Below, in pieces: positions 8,114 through 15,312 of a stretch of DNA of 64,000 nucleotides. The DNA comes from Phytomonospora sp040655735 (GTDB taxonomy: Bacteria > Actinomycetota > Actinomycetes > Mycobacteriales > Micromonosporaceae). Position 1 is the stretch's first letter, and every line of letters begins with the position of its first letter. The notes beneath the pieces are model-generated. The model was not told the origin of the DNA. It did no database searches and was given only the letters and a program-made list of their open reading frames with translations. Both the position numbers and the translations under genes were made by a program. The stretch lies in contig NZ_JBFAKK010000016.1 in assembly GCF_040655735.1 (NCBI RefSeq), forward strand, positions 62,001 through 126,000, given 5' to 3'.

Positions 8114-9250
8114 ATGGACGGTGGAGGGGATCGCCCGGTCGCGGTGGTCTGCGCCGCGCTGAACCTTGAGTACGAGGCGGCACGTGCGCACTTGCCGGGG
8201 CCGTTCACGGAGGTCGTGCGGGGAGGCACGCGGTACGAGACCTCCGTGCACGGCCCGTGGGAGGTCGTCCTGGCGCTCGTCGGGCGGGAGAACACCGGCG
8301 CAGCCGTGCAGGTCGAGAGGGCTCTGGCGGCCTTCGGCCCGCAGCTCTTACTGCTCGTCGGCATCGCCGGCGGCCGCCGGGACAGCCGTCACGGGGACGT
8401 GATCGCCGCCAGCGTCATCTACGACTACGAGGCGGGCCGGGACGCCGACGGGGAGTTCTTCTCCCGTGCCAAGAGCCTGCCCGCCGCCCACCGCCTCGTG
8501 CAGGCCGCCCAGGCCGTCTCGCGCGAGGGGCAGTGGCGTCGCCGCATCCAGCCGCCGCCGGTGTCCGAGCCGCGCGCGTTCGTCGCACCGCTGGCGGCCG
8601 GGGGGAAGGTCGTCACCGGCGTCGCTTCCCGCACGGCCATGCTCATCGACCAGCGCTGCGACGACGCGCGCGGCGTCGAGACCGAGGGCTACGGCGTCCT
8701 CCACGCCGCCTACGTCAACAAGGGCGTCGACGCGATGGTGATCCGCGGAGTCTCCGACCTGCTCGGCGACAAGACCGCCGGCAACGACGCCAGGTGGCAG
8801 GTCGTGGCCGCCGGGCACGCCGCGGCCTTCGCCTGGGAGCTGCTCGACCGCACCGACCCCGATGTCCCCGCGAAGCGAGAGGCGGCCGGCGTGAACGGCG
8901 GCGAGACCAACATCGGCATCCAGGGTTCGGGCAACAGCGGGAACACGATCGGCAGCGTCGGTCACGTCGAGGGAGACGTGCACGTGACGGCCGCGATCGC
9001 ACCCGACAACCGCCTGCGCGCCGAGACGCGCCTGCTGCTCGCGCTGCTCGCCGAGCACGAGCGGGAGATCGGCACCGCCGACGACGAGTACACCGACGCC
9101 GTCGACGACATCCGCGGCGCCGCGGAGGGGAAGGAGGTGCGGCGCGGACGGCTCAGGTCGGCGCTGCGCTCGGTCCTCGGCTTCGCGGGCGGCATCGTCG
9201 CCGTCCACGAGGTGGCGCAGCGGATCCTCGCGTTGACCGAGTCCGAATAG
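8114..9250 (+). CDS. Phosphorylase/nucleosidase-fold protein with GN-rich tag
   Basis: This protein has 378 residues. Residues about 5-240 match the purine nucleoside phosphorylase / MTA-SAH nucleosidase superfamily: VAVVCAALNLEYEAA at the start, LLLVGIAGGRR in the middle, and a substrate-site GVETEGYGVLHA followed by VIRGVSDLLGDK. Around residues 270-300 comes the tag GSGNSGNTIGSVGHVEG, then a charged helical C-terminus. Such nucleosidase domains occur as nucleotide-cleaving effectors in bacterial conflict systems, coupled to adaptor regions. The next gene, 22 bp on, encodes a membrane protein ending in nearly the same tag, so the two probably act together. Expression is probably controlled by the divergent Nudix regulator. 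Confidence 0.82.
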   Translation: MDGGGDRPVAVVCAALNLEYEAARAHLPGPFTEVVRGGTRYETSVHGPWEVVLALVGRENTGAAVQVERALAAFGPQLLLLVGIAGGRRDSRHGDVIAASVIYDYEAGRDADGEFFSRAKSLPAAHRLVQAAQAVSREGQWRRRIQPPPVSEPRAFVAPLAAGGKVVTGVASRTAMLIDQRCDDARGVETEGYGVLHAAYVNKGVDAMVIRGVSDLLGDKTAGNDARWQVVAAGHAAAFAWELLDRTDPDVPAKREAAGVNGGETNIGIQGSGNSGNTIGSVGHVEGDVHVTAAIAPDNRLRAETRLLLALLAEHEREIGTADDEYTDAVDDIRGAAEGKEVRRGRLRSALRSVLGFAGGIVAVHEVAQRILALTESE

Positions 9251-9272
9251 GAGAGTTCAAGGGGGAGTTAGC

Positions 9273-10898
9273 ATGACCGACCAGCCCATTGGAAACGGCC
9301 GGCAGCCGAGCCCGCCGCCGACACCCGCCGAGGCGGGGACCACGGCCCAGGCGGTGAACCTCGCCACCCGGCATCTCTGCGCGGGTGTCTACCTCGACCA
9401 CCGGTACTGCGATCGCGTCCTGCACGACGTCTACGAGGACGACGGCAGCGCGGTGGCGCCCTACACGGGCGCCGAGACGGCGGCGGTGCTCGCGCACGCG
9501 AAACGCGCCCGCATGCTGAACACCGTCGAGGCGGCGGTGCTGCTCGTCCTGCTCGTCGGCACGGTATGCGCCGGCGGTCCGATCTTCGCGAGCGTGGCGC
9601 TCGTGCTGGTGGTGTGGCAGGTGATCCTCAGCGCCGCGAGCCTTTCGCGTGACCTGCGGGCCGGGCGGCGGGTGACCGGCTCGCTCGTCCTGCTCGGGTT
9701 CGTGGCGGCGGCCGTCGCGCTGTACGTGGTGACGGGTGCGCTGGCGTCCCGAACGGCGGACTCCAATGATCCCTATTCCAGTATGGACGGCGGCTCCTCC
9801 GCGGAGCCCGACATCCTCGGCGGTGCGTCGGTGCTGATGGTCTTACTGCTGGCGGCGACCGTTCTGACGACCGGCATCATCCGCGGGAGGCTCATCGCCC
9901 GCGTGGGAGCGGGCTGGGTTCCGCCGGTGGACGGCGACCGCCGCCTCGCCCGGGTCGAGGCGAGGGAGCACGCGAAGGTGTCCGTCTACTCGGACTTCAA
10001 CCCCTTCACGCACGCCGGTGAGCGCACCGACTTCTGGCGCTTCGCGCTCGATCTGCGCCCACCCGAAGGGGGCGTGCCCGCCGCGCACGAGCCTGGCAGC
10101 TGGCCGATGTTCGACGTCGACTCGCTCGTCGGCCACATCGGCCGGTTCCTGCAGGGGCTCGACGGAGACTACGGCCGCTTCGCGCGGATCCCGGACCTGC
10201 GGGTCGAGGACCGGTTCGTCATCTCCGGCCGCGACACCGCGCACCCGGACCACGCCGATCCGCCGACGGGGGAGGCCGAACGGGTCATGCGCTACCCGTT
10301 CGAGGCGATGCGTCACTACCTGAAGTGCCAGGTCGTCTCCTGGAGCGGCGAGGTCGTCACGACCGTCTACGTGCACACCGCCTTGCAGGGACGCACGCTC
10401 TACCTGGAGTTCCAGGCCTTTGTGATGCCGCCGACCCGTGACGACTTCCACGTCTTCGGCGTCTCCGGCGGTGCGTTCGGGGCCGGTCTGGCGGCACTGC
10501 GGCAGATGCCCCGGCTGATCTGGCGCGTGCCGGCCGTCCTGGCCCGATCGGCCGCGTCGGTACTGAACTCGCAGGGTGCTCCCATCGACGTCGGCGCCAA
10601 GACCAGCGTCCGGCTCCTCGGCACCGAGCCGGGCTTCGGCAACTACTTCCAGTGGCGCGACCCGCACAAGTACGTCGCGATCCTCGAACGCCAGCTCTTC
10701 GTCGCCCTCGTGGACTTCCTGCGGGGCAAGGTCGATCTCGCCGAGCTGGAGGCGCGTGCGGCCACCGTGATCAACAACGGCGTCATCAACAACGGCGCCG
10801 GCAGCAACGTCAACGTCGGCGTCGCCGGCTCGGGCAACAGCGGCAACAGCGTCAACTCGGTCGGCAACGTCAAGGGCAACGTCGGTCAACCGGGCTGA
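9273..10898 (+). CDS. Four-helix membrane protein with C-terminal GN-rich tag
   Basis: This 541-residue protein begins with a Pro-rich N-terminus. About four membrane helices follow, near residues 85-101, 104-122, 135-156 and 183-203. The next 290 residues are soluble and of no family I recognise. The last 46 residues are an Asn/Gly-rich tail containing GSGNSGNSVNSVGNVKG. This matches the tag of the preceding nucleosidase-fold protein position by position with conservative changes. A GGGGGAG ribosome site precedes the ATG. I infer a two-component module in which the shared tags bring a soluble nucleosidase to a membrane partner or pore. The function itself is unproven. Confidence 0.75.
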   Translation: MTDQPIGNGRQPSPPPTPAEAGTTAQAVNLATRHLCAGVYLDHRYCDRVLHDVYEDDGSAVAPYTGAETAAVLAHAKRARMLNTVEAAVLLVLLVGTVCAGGPIFASVALVLVVWQVILSAASLSRDLRAGRRVTGSLVLLGFVAAAVALYVVTGALASRTADSNDPYSSMDGGSSAEPDILGGASVLMVLLLAATVLTTGIIRGRLIARVGAGWVPPVDGDRRLARVEAREHAKVSVYSDFNPFTHAGERTDFWRFALDLRPPEGGVPAAHEPGSWPMFDVDSLVGHIGRFLQGLDGDYGRFARIPDLRVEDRFVISGRDTAHPDHADPPTGEAERVMRYPFEAMRHYLKCQVVSWSGEVVTTVYVHTALQGRTLYLEFQAFVMPPTRDDFHVFGVSGGAFGAGLAALRQMPRLIWRVPAVLARSAASVLNSQGAPIDVGAKTSVRLLGTEPGFGNYFQWRDPHKYVAILERQLFVALVDFLRGKVDLAELEARAATVINNGVINNGAGSNVNVGVAGSGNSGNSVNSVGNVKGNVGQPG

Positions 10899-10917
10899 AG
10901 ACCTTCTCCCTCACCTC

Positions 10918-10948
10918 GGGGCCGGTTCATCTGCGGTGGACCGGCCCC
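10918..10948 (+). terminator. Terminator after the nucleosidase/membrane operon
   Basis: GGGGCCGGT and ACCGGCCCC form a perfect 9-bp stem around a 13-base loop, 20 bp after the stop of the membrane protein gene. It closes the two-gene unit. Confidence 0.75.
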
Positions 10949-10960
10949 ATCCGCGCGCCC

Positions 10961-10986
10961 AGTACTCCAGTCGTATCGTGATCTTC
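10961..10986. repeat. Left arm of inverted repeat around TetR/SnoaL segment
   Basis: This arm, read on the reverse strand, is GAAGATCACGAT-A-CGACTGGAGTACT. It matches the forward sequence at 11930-11957 except for a small internal difference (one base against three). The two arms point inwards and bound a segment of about 1 kb. Confidence 0.6.
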
Positions 10987-11064
10987 ATGCCCGAGCGGCT
11001 CGCGGTAGGGTCCAGAGCGCGTGTTTCGAGGACGCGGCGGAAGCCGGCGTCGTGCTCGCCGCTT

Positions 11065-11679
11065 TCAGCGGAGGCCGTCGGCCGGTGTCGAGCGAGTGTC
11101 CGTGCCCTGTCTGACCAGGACGATCAGTCGCTCTGCTTGAGTGGCGTCGGTGGTGGTCAGGGCGATCCCGTTGGCCAGCGCAAGTAGTTCCGATGCGTTG
11201 AGGTCGGCGCGGACGGCACCGGCGCTTTGCGCCCGAGTCAGCAGTGCCGACGCGGCTGTGTGCATCGACTGGTGCCAGCGGTCGAACAGCGCCGATCGCT
11301 GACCGGTGCGGTCATCAGTGATCGACAGCGCCAGTTCCCGCTTGGCTGCCACGTGTGCGATGAAATCCCGAAGCCAGGCGAAGAGGGCGTCGCCGGGAGG
11401 ATCCTCGGCCAGTAGGGACCGGCTCCGGGCGCAGAGCTCGGCCACTTCCTCGGAGTAGACGGCGATGATCAGTTCGCGACGCGTCGGGAAGTGCCGATAC
11501 ATGGTGGCGTTGCCGACGCCGGCCCGGCGGGCGATGTCGTCAAGTGGGGCGTCGACGCCGTGGTCGTGGAAGACGTCTTTGGCCGCGGCCACGAGCTGGT
11601 CGTAGTTGCGCTGGGCGTCCGCGCGACGACGACGCTGTGGTTCCGAACGCGGCGCGGGTCCGGCGCTCTGCGATGCCAT
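11065..11679 (-). CDS. TetR-family transcriptional regulator
   Basis: This 204-residue protein has a TetR DNA-binding domain at residues 25-70 (LVAAAKDVFHDHG ... LDDIARRAGVGNATMYRHFPTRRELI). Its helical ligand-binding domain includes LFAWLRDFIAHVAAKRELA, typical of the SACE_7040-like TetR group. It would repress nearby genes until a small ligand binds. The divergent neighbour is a SnoaL-like fragment starting 9 bp away. TetR regulators often sit next to the enzyme they control, so the remnant may be what is left of its target. Both genes lie inside the inverted-repeat-bounded segment. Confidence 0.88.
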   Translation of the reverse strand: MASQSAGPAPRSEPQRRRRADAQRNYDQLVAAAKDVFHDHGVDAPLDDIARRAGVGNATMYRHFPTRRELIIAVYSEEVAELCARSRSLLAEDPPGDALFAWLRDFIAHVAAKRELALSITDDRTGQRSALFDRWHQSMHTAASALLTRAQSAGAVRADLNASELLALANGIALTTTDATQAERLIVLVRQGTDTRSTPADGLR

Positions 11680-11687
11680 GACCCTGG

Positions 11688-11912
11688 ATGAGCGCGGGCA
11701 GCGCGTTCCACGACGTCTCCGTGACGATCGAGCAGAACGTCGTCTCCGGCGACACCTCCGTCAACCGGTACACCAGCAGGGGCACCCACACAGACTCCGG
11801 CCGACGCTACGAAGTCCTCAGCATGGACATGGTCCGCGTCCGCAACGGCCGAATCGTCGAGCACTGGGCCCTGCGCGACGCCGATGCGATGCGCGACCAG
11901 TTGGGCCTGTGA
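11688..11912 (+). pseudogene. SnoaL-like protein, N-terminally truncated remnant
   Basis: This 74-residue frame carries the C-terminal half of a SnoaL/NTF2-fold polyketide-cyclase-like protein (VTIEQNVVSGDTSVNRYTSRGTH and MVRVRNGRIVEHWALRD). Family members have about 130 residues, so the N-terminal helices and part of the pocket are missing. A TGA at 11679 closes the frame just upstream. The gene is therefore a remnant, perhaps cut when the segment was moved next to the TetR gene. It could be translated from the ATG at 11688, but the fold would be incomplete. Confidence 0.6.
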
Positions 11913-11929
11913 AAGAGTCGCTGGATCAA

Positions 11930-11957
11930 GAAGATCACGATCCGCGACTGGAGTACT
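11930..11957. repeat. Right arm of inverted repeat
   Basis: GAAGATCACGAT-CCG-CGACTGGAGTACT is the counterpart of the arm at 10961-10986. Its last two bases overlap the stop codon of yidD (11956-11958, reverse strand). No obvious target-site duplication flanks the pair. Confidence 0.6.
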
Positions 11958-12411
11958 AGGCCTCCACGACGCTGCTCGGCAGCGCGTCGACCGTCCCCCG
12001 CCGCACGGTCCCGTTGCACCGCAGGATCCTCCCGACGGCCAGCCGCATGCCGCGCACCAGTCCGTACGCCCGCACCGCCTCAAGCCCGTACTGACTGCAC
12101 GAGGGCTTGAACCGGCAGTGGAAGGGCAGCCTCGGCGACAGATACCGCTGGTACCCGCGAATGGCCAGCACACCGAACCACCGCGACAGCGACCACCAGC
12201 GCAGCGCCCGCGCCCGTTCCGGGAAACGGTCGAGCGCGACGGCGTCCATCAGCCGGTGCCCCGGACCCCGGCGGTCGCGGGGCTTCCAGTCGGGGTGCGG
12301 GGCGTCGGGACGGTGCTTGTTCTTCTTTTTCTTCTTCCCGTTGCTCGACCAGTCGCAGCCGCTGCCGATGTCCGAGCAGGATCCGCAGTCGGGAAGGTCG
12401 CAGTCCACCAT
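11956..12411 (-). CDS. yidD: Membrane protein insertion efficiency factor YidD
   Basis: Residues about 75-150 match the small YidD family (IRGYQRYLSPRLPFHCRFKPSCSQYGLEAVRAYG and GRILRCN), including the conserved cysteines and the amphipathic N-terminal helix. YidD works with YidC in membrane-protein insertion. The 70 residues before the core, rich in Cys, Lys and Asp (CDLPDCGSCSD, GKKKKKNK), are an extension not found in typical 70-90 aa members. Most bacteria keep yidD near the replication origin beside rnpA and yidC. This copy is away from them, so it is probably an extra paralogue. The coding end overlaps the right inverted repeat by two bases. Confidence 0.85.
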   Translation of the reverse strand: MVDCDLPDCGSCSDIGSGCDWSSNGKKKKKNKHRPDAPHPDWKPRDRRGPGHRLMDAVALDRFPERARALRWWSLSRWFGVLAIRGYQRYLSPRLPFHCRFKPSCSQYGLEAVRAYGLVRGMRLAVGRILRCNGTVRRGTVDALPSSVVEA

Positions 12412-12420
12412 CCGGAGAGA

Positions 12421-13326
12421 CTAGACCGCGACGTCCACTGTCTCCCGGACACGCTTCCTCGTGCGGGAAACCGCGACACCGGCCAGGCACAGCGCACCAC
12501 CGGCGAAGGTCAGCCAGCCGGGCACCTCGTCGAGCACGATCCACGACATGAGGACCACCACGGCCGGCACGATGTAGGTCGTCGCGCCCATCTTCCCGGC
12601 CGTCGTCCGCGCCAGCGCGTACGCCCAGGTCGTGAAGGCCAGCGCGGTCGGGAAGACGCCCAGGTAGACCATGTTCAGCGTCGCCGACAAGGGCGCCTCG
12701 GCGACCTCCCCGACGAGCTTCCCGGCGAACGGCAGGCACGCCACCATGCCGATCAGGCAGCCGTAGGTCGTGGCCTGAAGCGCGGTCGCGTGCCGCAGCG
12801 CCGGCTTCTGCGCGACCACGCCCACGGCATAGGTCGCCGCCGCCAGCAGGCACAGCACGACACCGAGGATCGACGAGCGGCCACCGCTCGACATGGACAC
12901 GCCGACCACGACGGCGCCCGCGAAGGAGACCGCCATCCCGGCCATCAGCCGCGGCGGGAAACCCTCCTTGAGCAGCCATCCGCCCAGCAGCGCGATGAGG
13001 ATCGGCCCGACGTTGACGATCATCGCCGCCGTACCCGCGTCGACCTCCTGCTCGCCCCAGTTGAGGACGACCATGTAGGCGCCGAACCAGAAGAGCCCCG
13101 ACACGATGATCCCCGGCCACGCCTGCTTCTTCGGCAGGCCCGCCTTGCGGATCACCGCGATCACCACGAGCACCACCGCGCCCGAGGCGAGCCGCCCCAG
13201 TGCGAGCGCGCCCGGACTGTAGTGCTCGATGGCGTCGCGGATGGCCACGAACGCCGACGACCACAGCAGCACCGTCACCGCCGCGGCCGCCAGGGCCTTG
13301 CGGTCGGTGGTGGGCACCCCGGTCAT
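12421..13326 (-). CDS. DMT-superfamily EamA-type transporter
   Basis: I chose the ATG at 13326, which overlaps the upstream stop as ATGA; this gives 301 residues instead of a 25-residue longer version. The protein is a typical ten-helix drug/metabolite transporter with two EamA repeats: LLWSSAFVAIRDAI at the start, VGPILIALLGGWLLKE closing the first half and VLMSWIVLDEVPGW closing the second. It probably exports small metabolites or amino acids; the substrate cannot be read from sequence. It is translationally coupled to the DUF1772 gene. Confidence 0.87.
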   Translation of the reverse strand: MTGVPTTDRKALAAAAVTVLLWSSAFVAIRDAIEHYSPGALALGRLASGAVVLVVIAVIRKAGLPKKQAWPGIIVSGLFWFGAYMVVLNWGEQEVDAGTAAMIVNVGPILIALLGGWLLKEGFPPRLMAGMAVSFAGAVVVGVSMSSGGRSSILGVVLCLLAAATYAVGVVAQKPALRHATALQATTYGCLIGMVACLPFAGKLVGEVAEAPLSATLNMVYLGVFPTALAFTTWAYALARTTAGKMGATTYIVPAVVVLMSWIVLDEVPGWLTFAGGALCLAGVAVSRTRKRVRETVDVAV

Positions 13327-13811
13327 ACGAGCAGCGCCCAGAACGTCAGTACCGCCGCGACGACACCGGCGAGCGTGCGCACGGTGTGCCGGGCGTTCCA
13401 CGGCTTCTCGAACCAGCCGCGGGTCTCGGCGAGGCCCTTGTCGTCGAGAGCGTCGACGTCGGTGGCCTCAAGCCGGTTGTTGAGGGGGACGTTGGCGCCG
13501 ACCGTCACGAAGAACAGGCCGAGGACGTAGACGACCGTCGCAGCCGCGAGGAGCCAGAAGCGGGCCGAGTCGGTGTCGTCGAAGTGCAGAACGGTCGCCA
13601 GGATCAGCAGGATCGGCGAGCCCACGAAGCACAGCATGAAGACGGGGTTGAGGATCACGCGGTTGATCGACTTCATCGCGCGCAGGTACTCGCGGTCGGT
13701 GAGCCTGTTCAGCGCGCCGTTCACGGCCGTCGAGAAGCCGAAGAACAGGCCGGTGATCAGTGTGCTGGTGACGCCTGCCGCGATGAGCACGATGTCGGTG
13801 AAGAGCGCCAT
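13323..13811 (-). CDS. DUF1772 (anthrone-oxygenase-like) membrane protein
   Basis: This 162-residue protein has four predicted membrane helices and the DUF1772 pattern: GLFFGFSTAVNGALNRL near the start, INRVILNPVFMLCF in the middle, and NVPLNNRLEA with a conserved WN (KPWNARHTVR) near the end. Members include anthrone oxygenase-like proteins, but most bacterial ones are of unknown function. Its stop overlaps the start of the EamA transporter gene, so both are made from one message. Confidence 0.85.
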   Translation of the reverse strand: MALFTDIVLIAAGVTSTLITGLFFGFSTAVNGALNRLTDREYLRAMKSINRVILNPVFMLCFVGSPILLILATVLHFDDTDSARFWLLAAATVVYVLGLFFVTVGANVPLNNRLEATDVDALDDKGLAETRGWFEKPWNARHTVRTLAGVVAAVLTFWALLV

Positions 13812-13848
13812 GGACGACCATTCCTGAGCAGGGGTGGGCGCCGACAGT

Positions 13849-14622
13849 CTAGTGCGCTTCGGGGTCGGCGCCCAGCGCCGCGCGACCGCCGTCCACGGCC
13901 AGCGTCACGCCGTTCACGAAGCTCGACTCCGGTGACAGCAGGTAGGCGACCGCGTCGGCGACCTCGGCCGGTTCGCCGACCCGCCCGAGCGGGTGCAGCC
14001 GCCGCATCTCCTCGGCCGTGCGGGCGCGGTCGGCCGCCGAGCGCTCGCCGAGGTACGCCTGGTAGCGCTCGGTGGCGATGGAGCCCAGGGCGACGGTGTT
14101 GACGCGGATCCCGTGCGGTCCATATTCGACGGCCAGGGCCCGCGTCATGCCCTCGATCGCGGCCTTCGCGGTGACGTAGGGCAGGCAGCCGGGGACCGCG
14201 CGCTGCGCCTGGTGCGAGGAGACGTTGACGATGGCGCCACCGTCGGCGCAGGCCAGGAAGTGGCGGACGGCGACGGTCGCGCCGGCCACGGCGGGCGCGA
14301 GGTTGCGGCCGATCAGGTCGAGGGTCTCGGCGGCCGGGGCGGTGTGGACCGAGGCGTCGCGGAAGACGGCGGCGTTGTTGACCCAGCCCGTCAGCGTCCC
14401 CGACGCGGCCGCCAGCTCGGCGGCCTCCTCGCAGACGCGCTCGTCGGCGGCGCTGCCGGTCAGCGCCGACACGCGCTCACTGAAGGGATGCCGCGCGATC
14501 CACTCCAGCGCGCCCGGGTCGCGTTCGATGGCGACGACGTGGCCGCCGTCGTCGATCAGCTTCTCCACGATGGCGCGGCCCACACCCCGCCCGCCACCGG
14601 TGACCACATAGGAACGGCTCAC
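13849..14622 (-). CDS. Short-chain dehydrogenase/reductase
   Basis: This is a classical SDR of 257 residues. It has the TGGGRGVG nucleotide-binding turn near the start, GWVNNAAVF, a catalytic serine in IVNVSSHQ, and YVTAK giving the catalytic Tyr and Lys. It ends in the common FVNGVTLAVDGG. It should oxidise or reduce an alcohol/ketone using NAD(P)(H); the substrate is unknown. I prefer the GTG at 14622 over an ATG five codons upstream, because a GGAGG lies at the right distance before the GTG and overlaps the ATG. It lies 49 bp downstream of the OsmC gene on the same strand. Confidence 0.88.
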   Translation of the reverse strand: MSRSYVVTGGGRGVGRAIVEKLIDDGGHVVAIERDPGALEWIARHPFSERVSALTGSAADERVCEEAAELAAASGTLTGWVNNAAVFRDASVHTAPAAETLDLIGRNLAPAVAGATVAVRHFLACADGGAIVNVSSHQAQRAVPGCLPYVTAKAAIEGMTRALAVEYGPHGIRVNTVALGSIATERYQAYLGERSAADRARTAEEMRRLHPLGRVGEPAEVADAVAYLLSPESSFVNGVTLAVDGGRAALGADPEAH

Positions 14623-14671
14623 GCGCCACCTCCGCATCGAAGGTAACGCGTGAGCCGCGGGTGCGCGAACC

Positions 14672-15100
14672 TCAGGCCAGGCTGGCGCTGAGCGTGATGG
14701 TGGTGGCCGACAGCGCCTTGCTGACCGGGCAGCCGGTCTTGGCGGCCTCGGCGGCCGAGACGAAGTCCTCGGCGCTGATCCCGGGCACCCGGCCGACGAC
14801 GGTCAGGTGGATCCCGGTGATCCCGCCGGCGGCGGGGTCGAAGGTCACGTCGGCGCTGGTCTCCAGGCTCTCCGGCGGGGTCCCGGCCTTGCCGAGCCCG
14901 GCCGACAGCGCCATGGAGAAGCACGACGAGTGAGCGGCGGCGATCAGCTCTTCGGGGCTGGTCTTGCCGTTGGCCTCCTGCGAGCGTGCCGCCCAGGAGA
15001 CGTCGGTCGGCGCGAGATTCGACGACTCGAAGTTGACGACGCCTTTGCCGCTGGCGAGGTCGCCCTCCCAGACGGTGCGTGCGGTGCGGACCGTGGCCAT
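14672..15100 (-). CDS. OsmC-family peroxiredoxin
   Basis: This 142-residue protein has the two redox cysteines of OsmC proteins: Cys60 in AAHSSCFSMAL, preceded by SPEELIAAAH, and Cys124 in KTGCPVSKAL. Such enzymes reduce organic hydroperoxides in the cytoplasm. The ATG at 15100 gives the normal family length. It is followed by the SDR gene on the same strand, and its upstream gap is shared with the end of the symporter unit. Confidence 0.93.
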   Translation of the reverse strand: MATVRTARTVWEGDLASGKGVVNFESSNLAPTDVSWAARSQEANGKTSPEELIAAAHSSCFSMALSAGLGKAGTPPESLETSADVTFDPAAGGITGIHLTVVGRVPGISAEDFVSAAEAAKTGCPVSKALSATTITLSASLA

Positions 15101-15269
15101 AGCTATGGACTCCTTCGGTTTCACGGCTAGCCGGACGGTCTCGACATTAGGCCGTGGCGGGCGCGGCTGCGCGCGAACCCGCCCGGACGCCTTCGCCGAA
15201 GGGGTGCGGCCTTCGTCACGCGTGTGGGGCGGACCGCCGGGCCCGCCCCACCGCACCCCGCCCCGGGCC

Positions 15270-15303
15270 CGCCGGCCGCGCCCTTGGAGGGCGGCGGCCG
15301 GCG
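15270..15303 (-). terminator. Terminator after the SSS symporter gene
   Basis: CGCCGGCCGC and GCGGCCGGCG form a perfect 10-bp stem with a 14-base loop that itself contains a short GCCC/GGGC pairing. It lies 10 bp beyond the symporter stop. Confidence 0.65.
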
Positions 15304-15312
15304 GTCGCCGCG

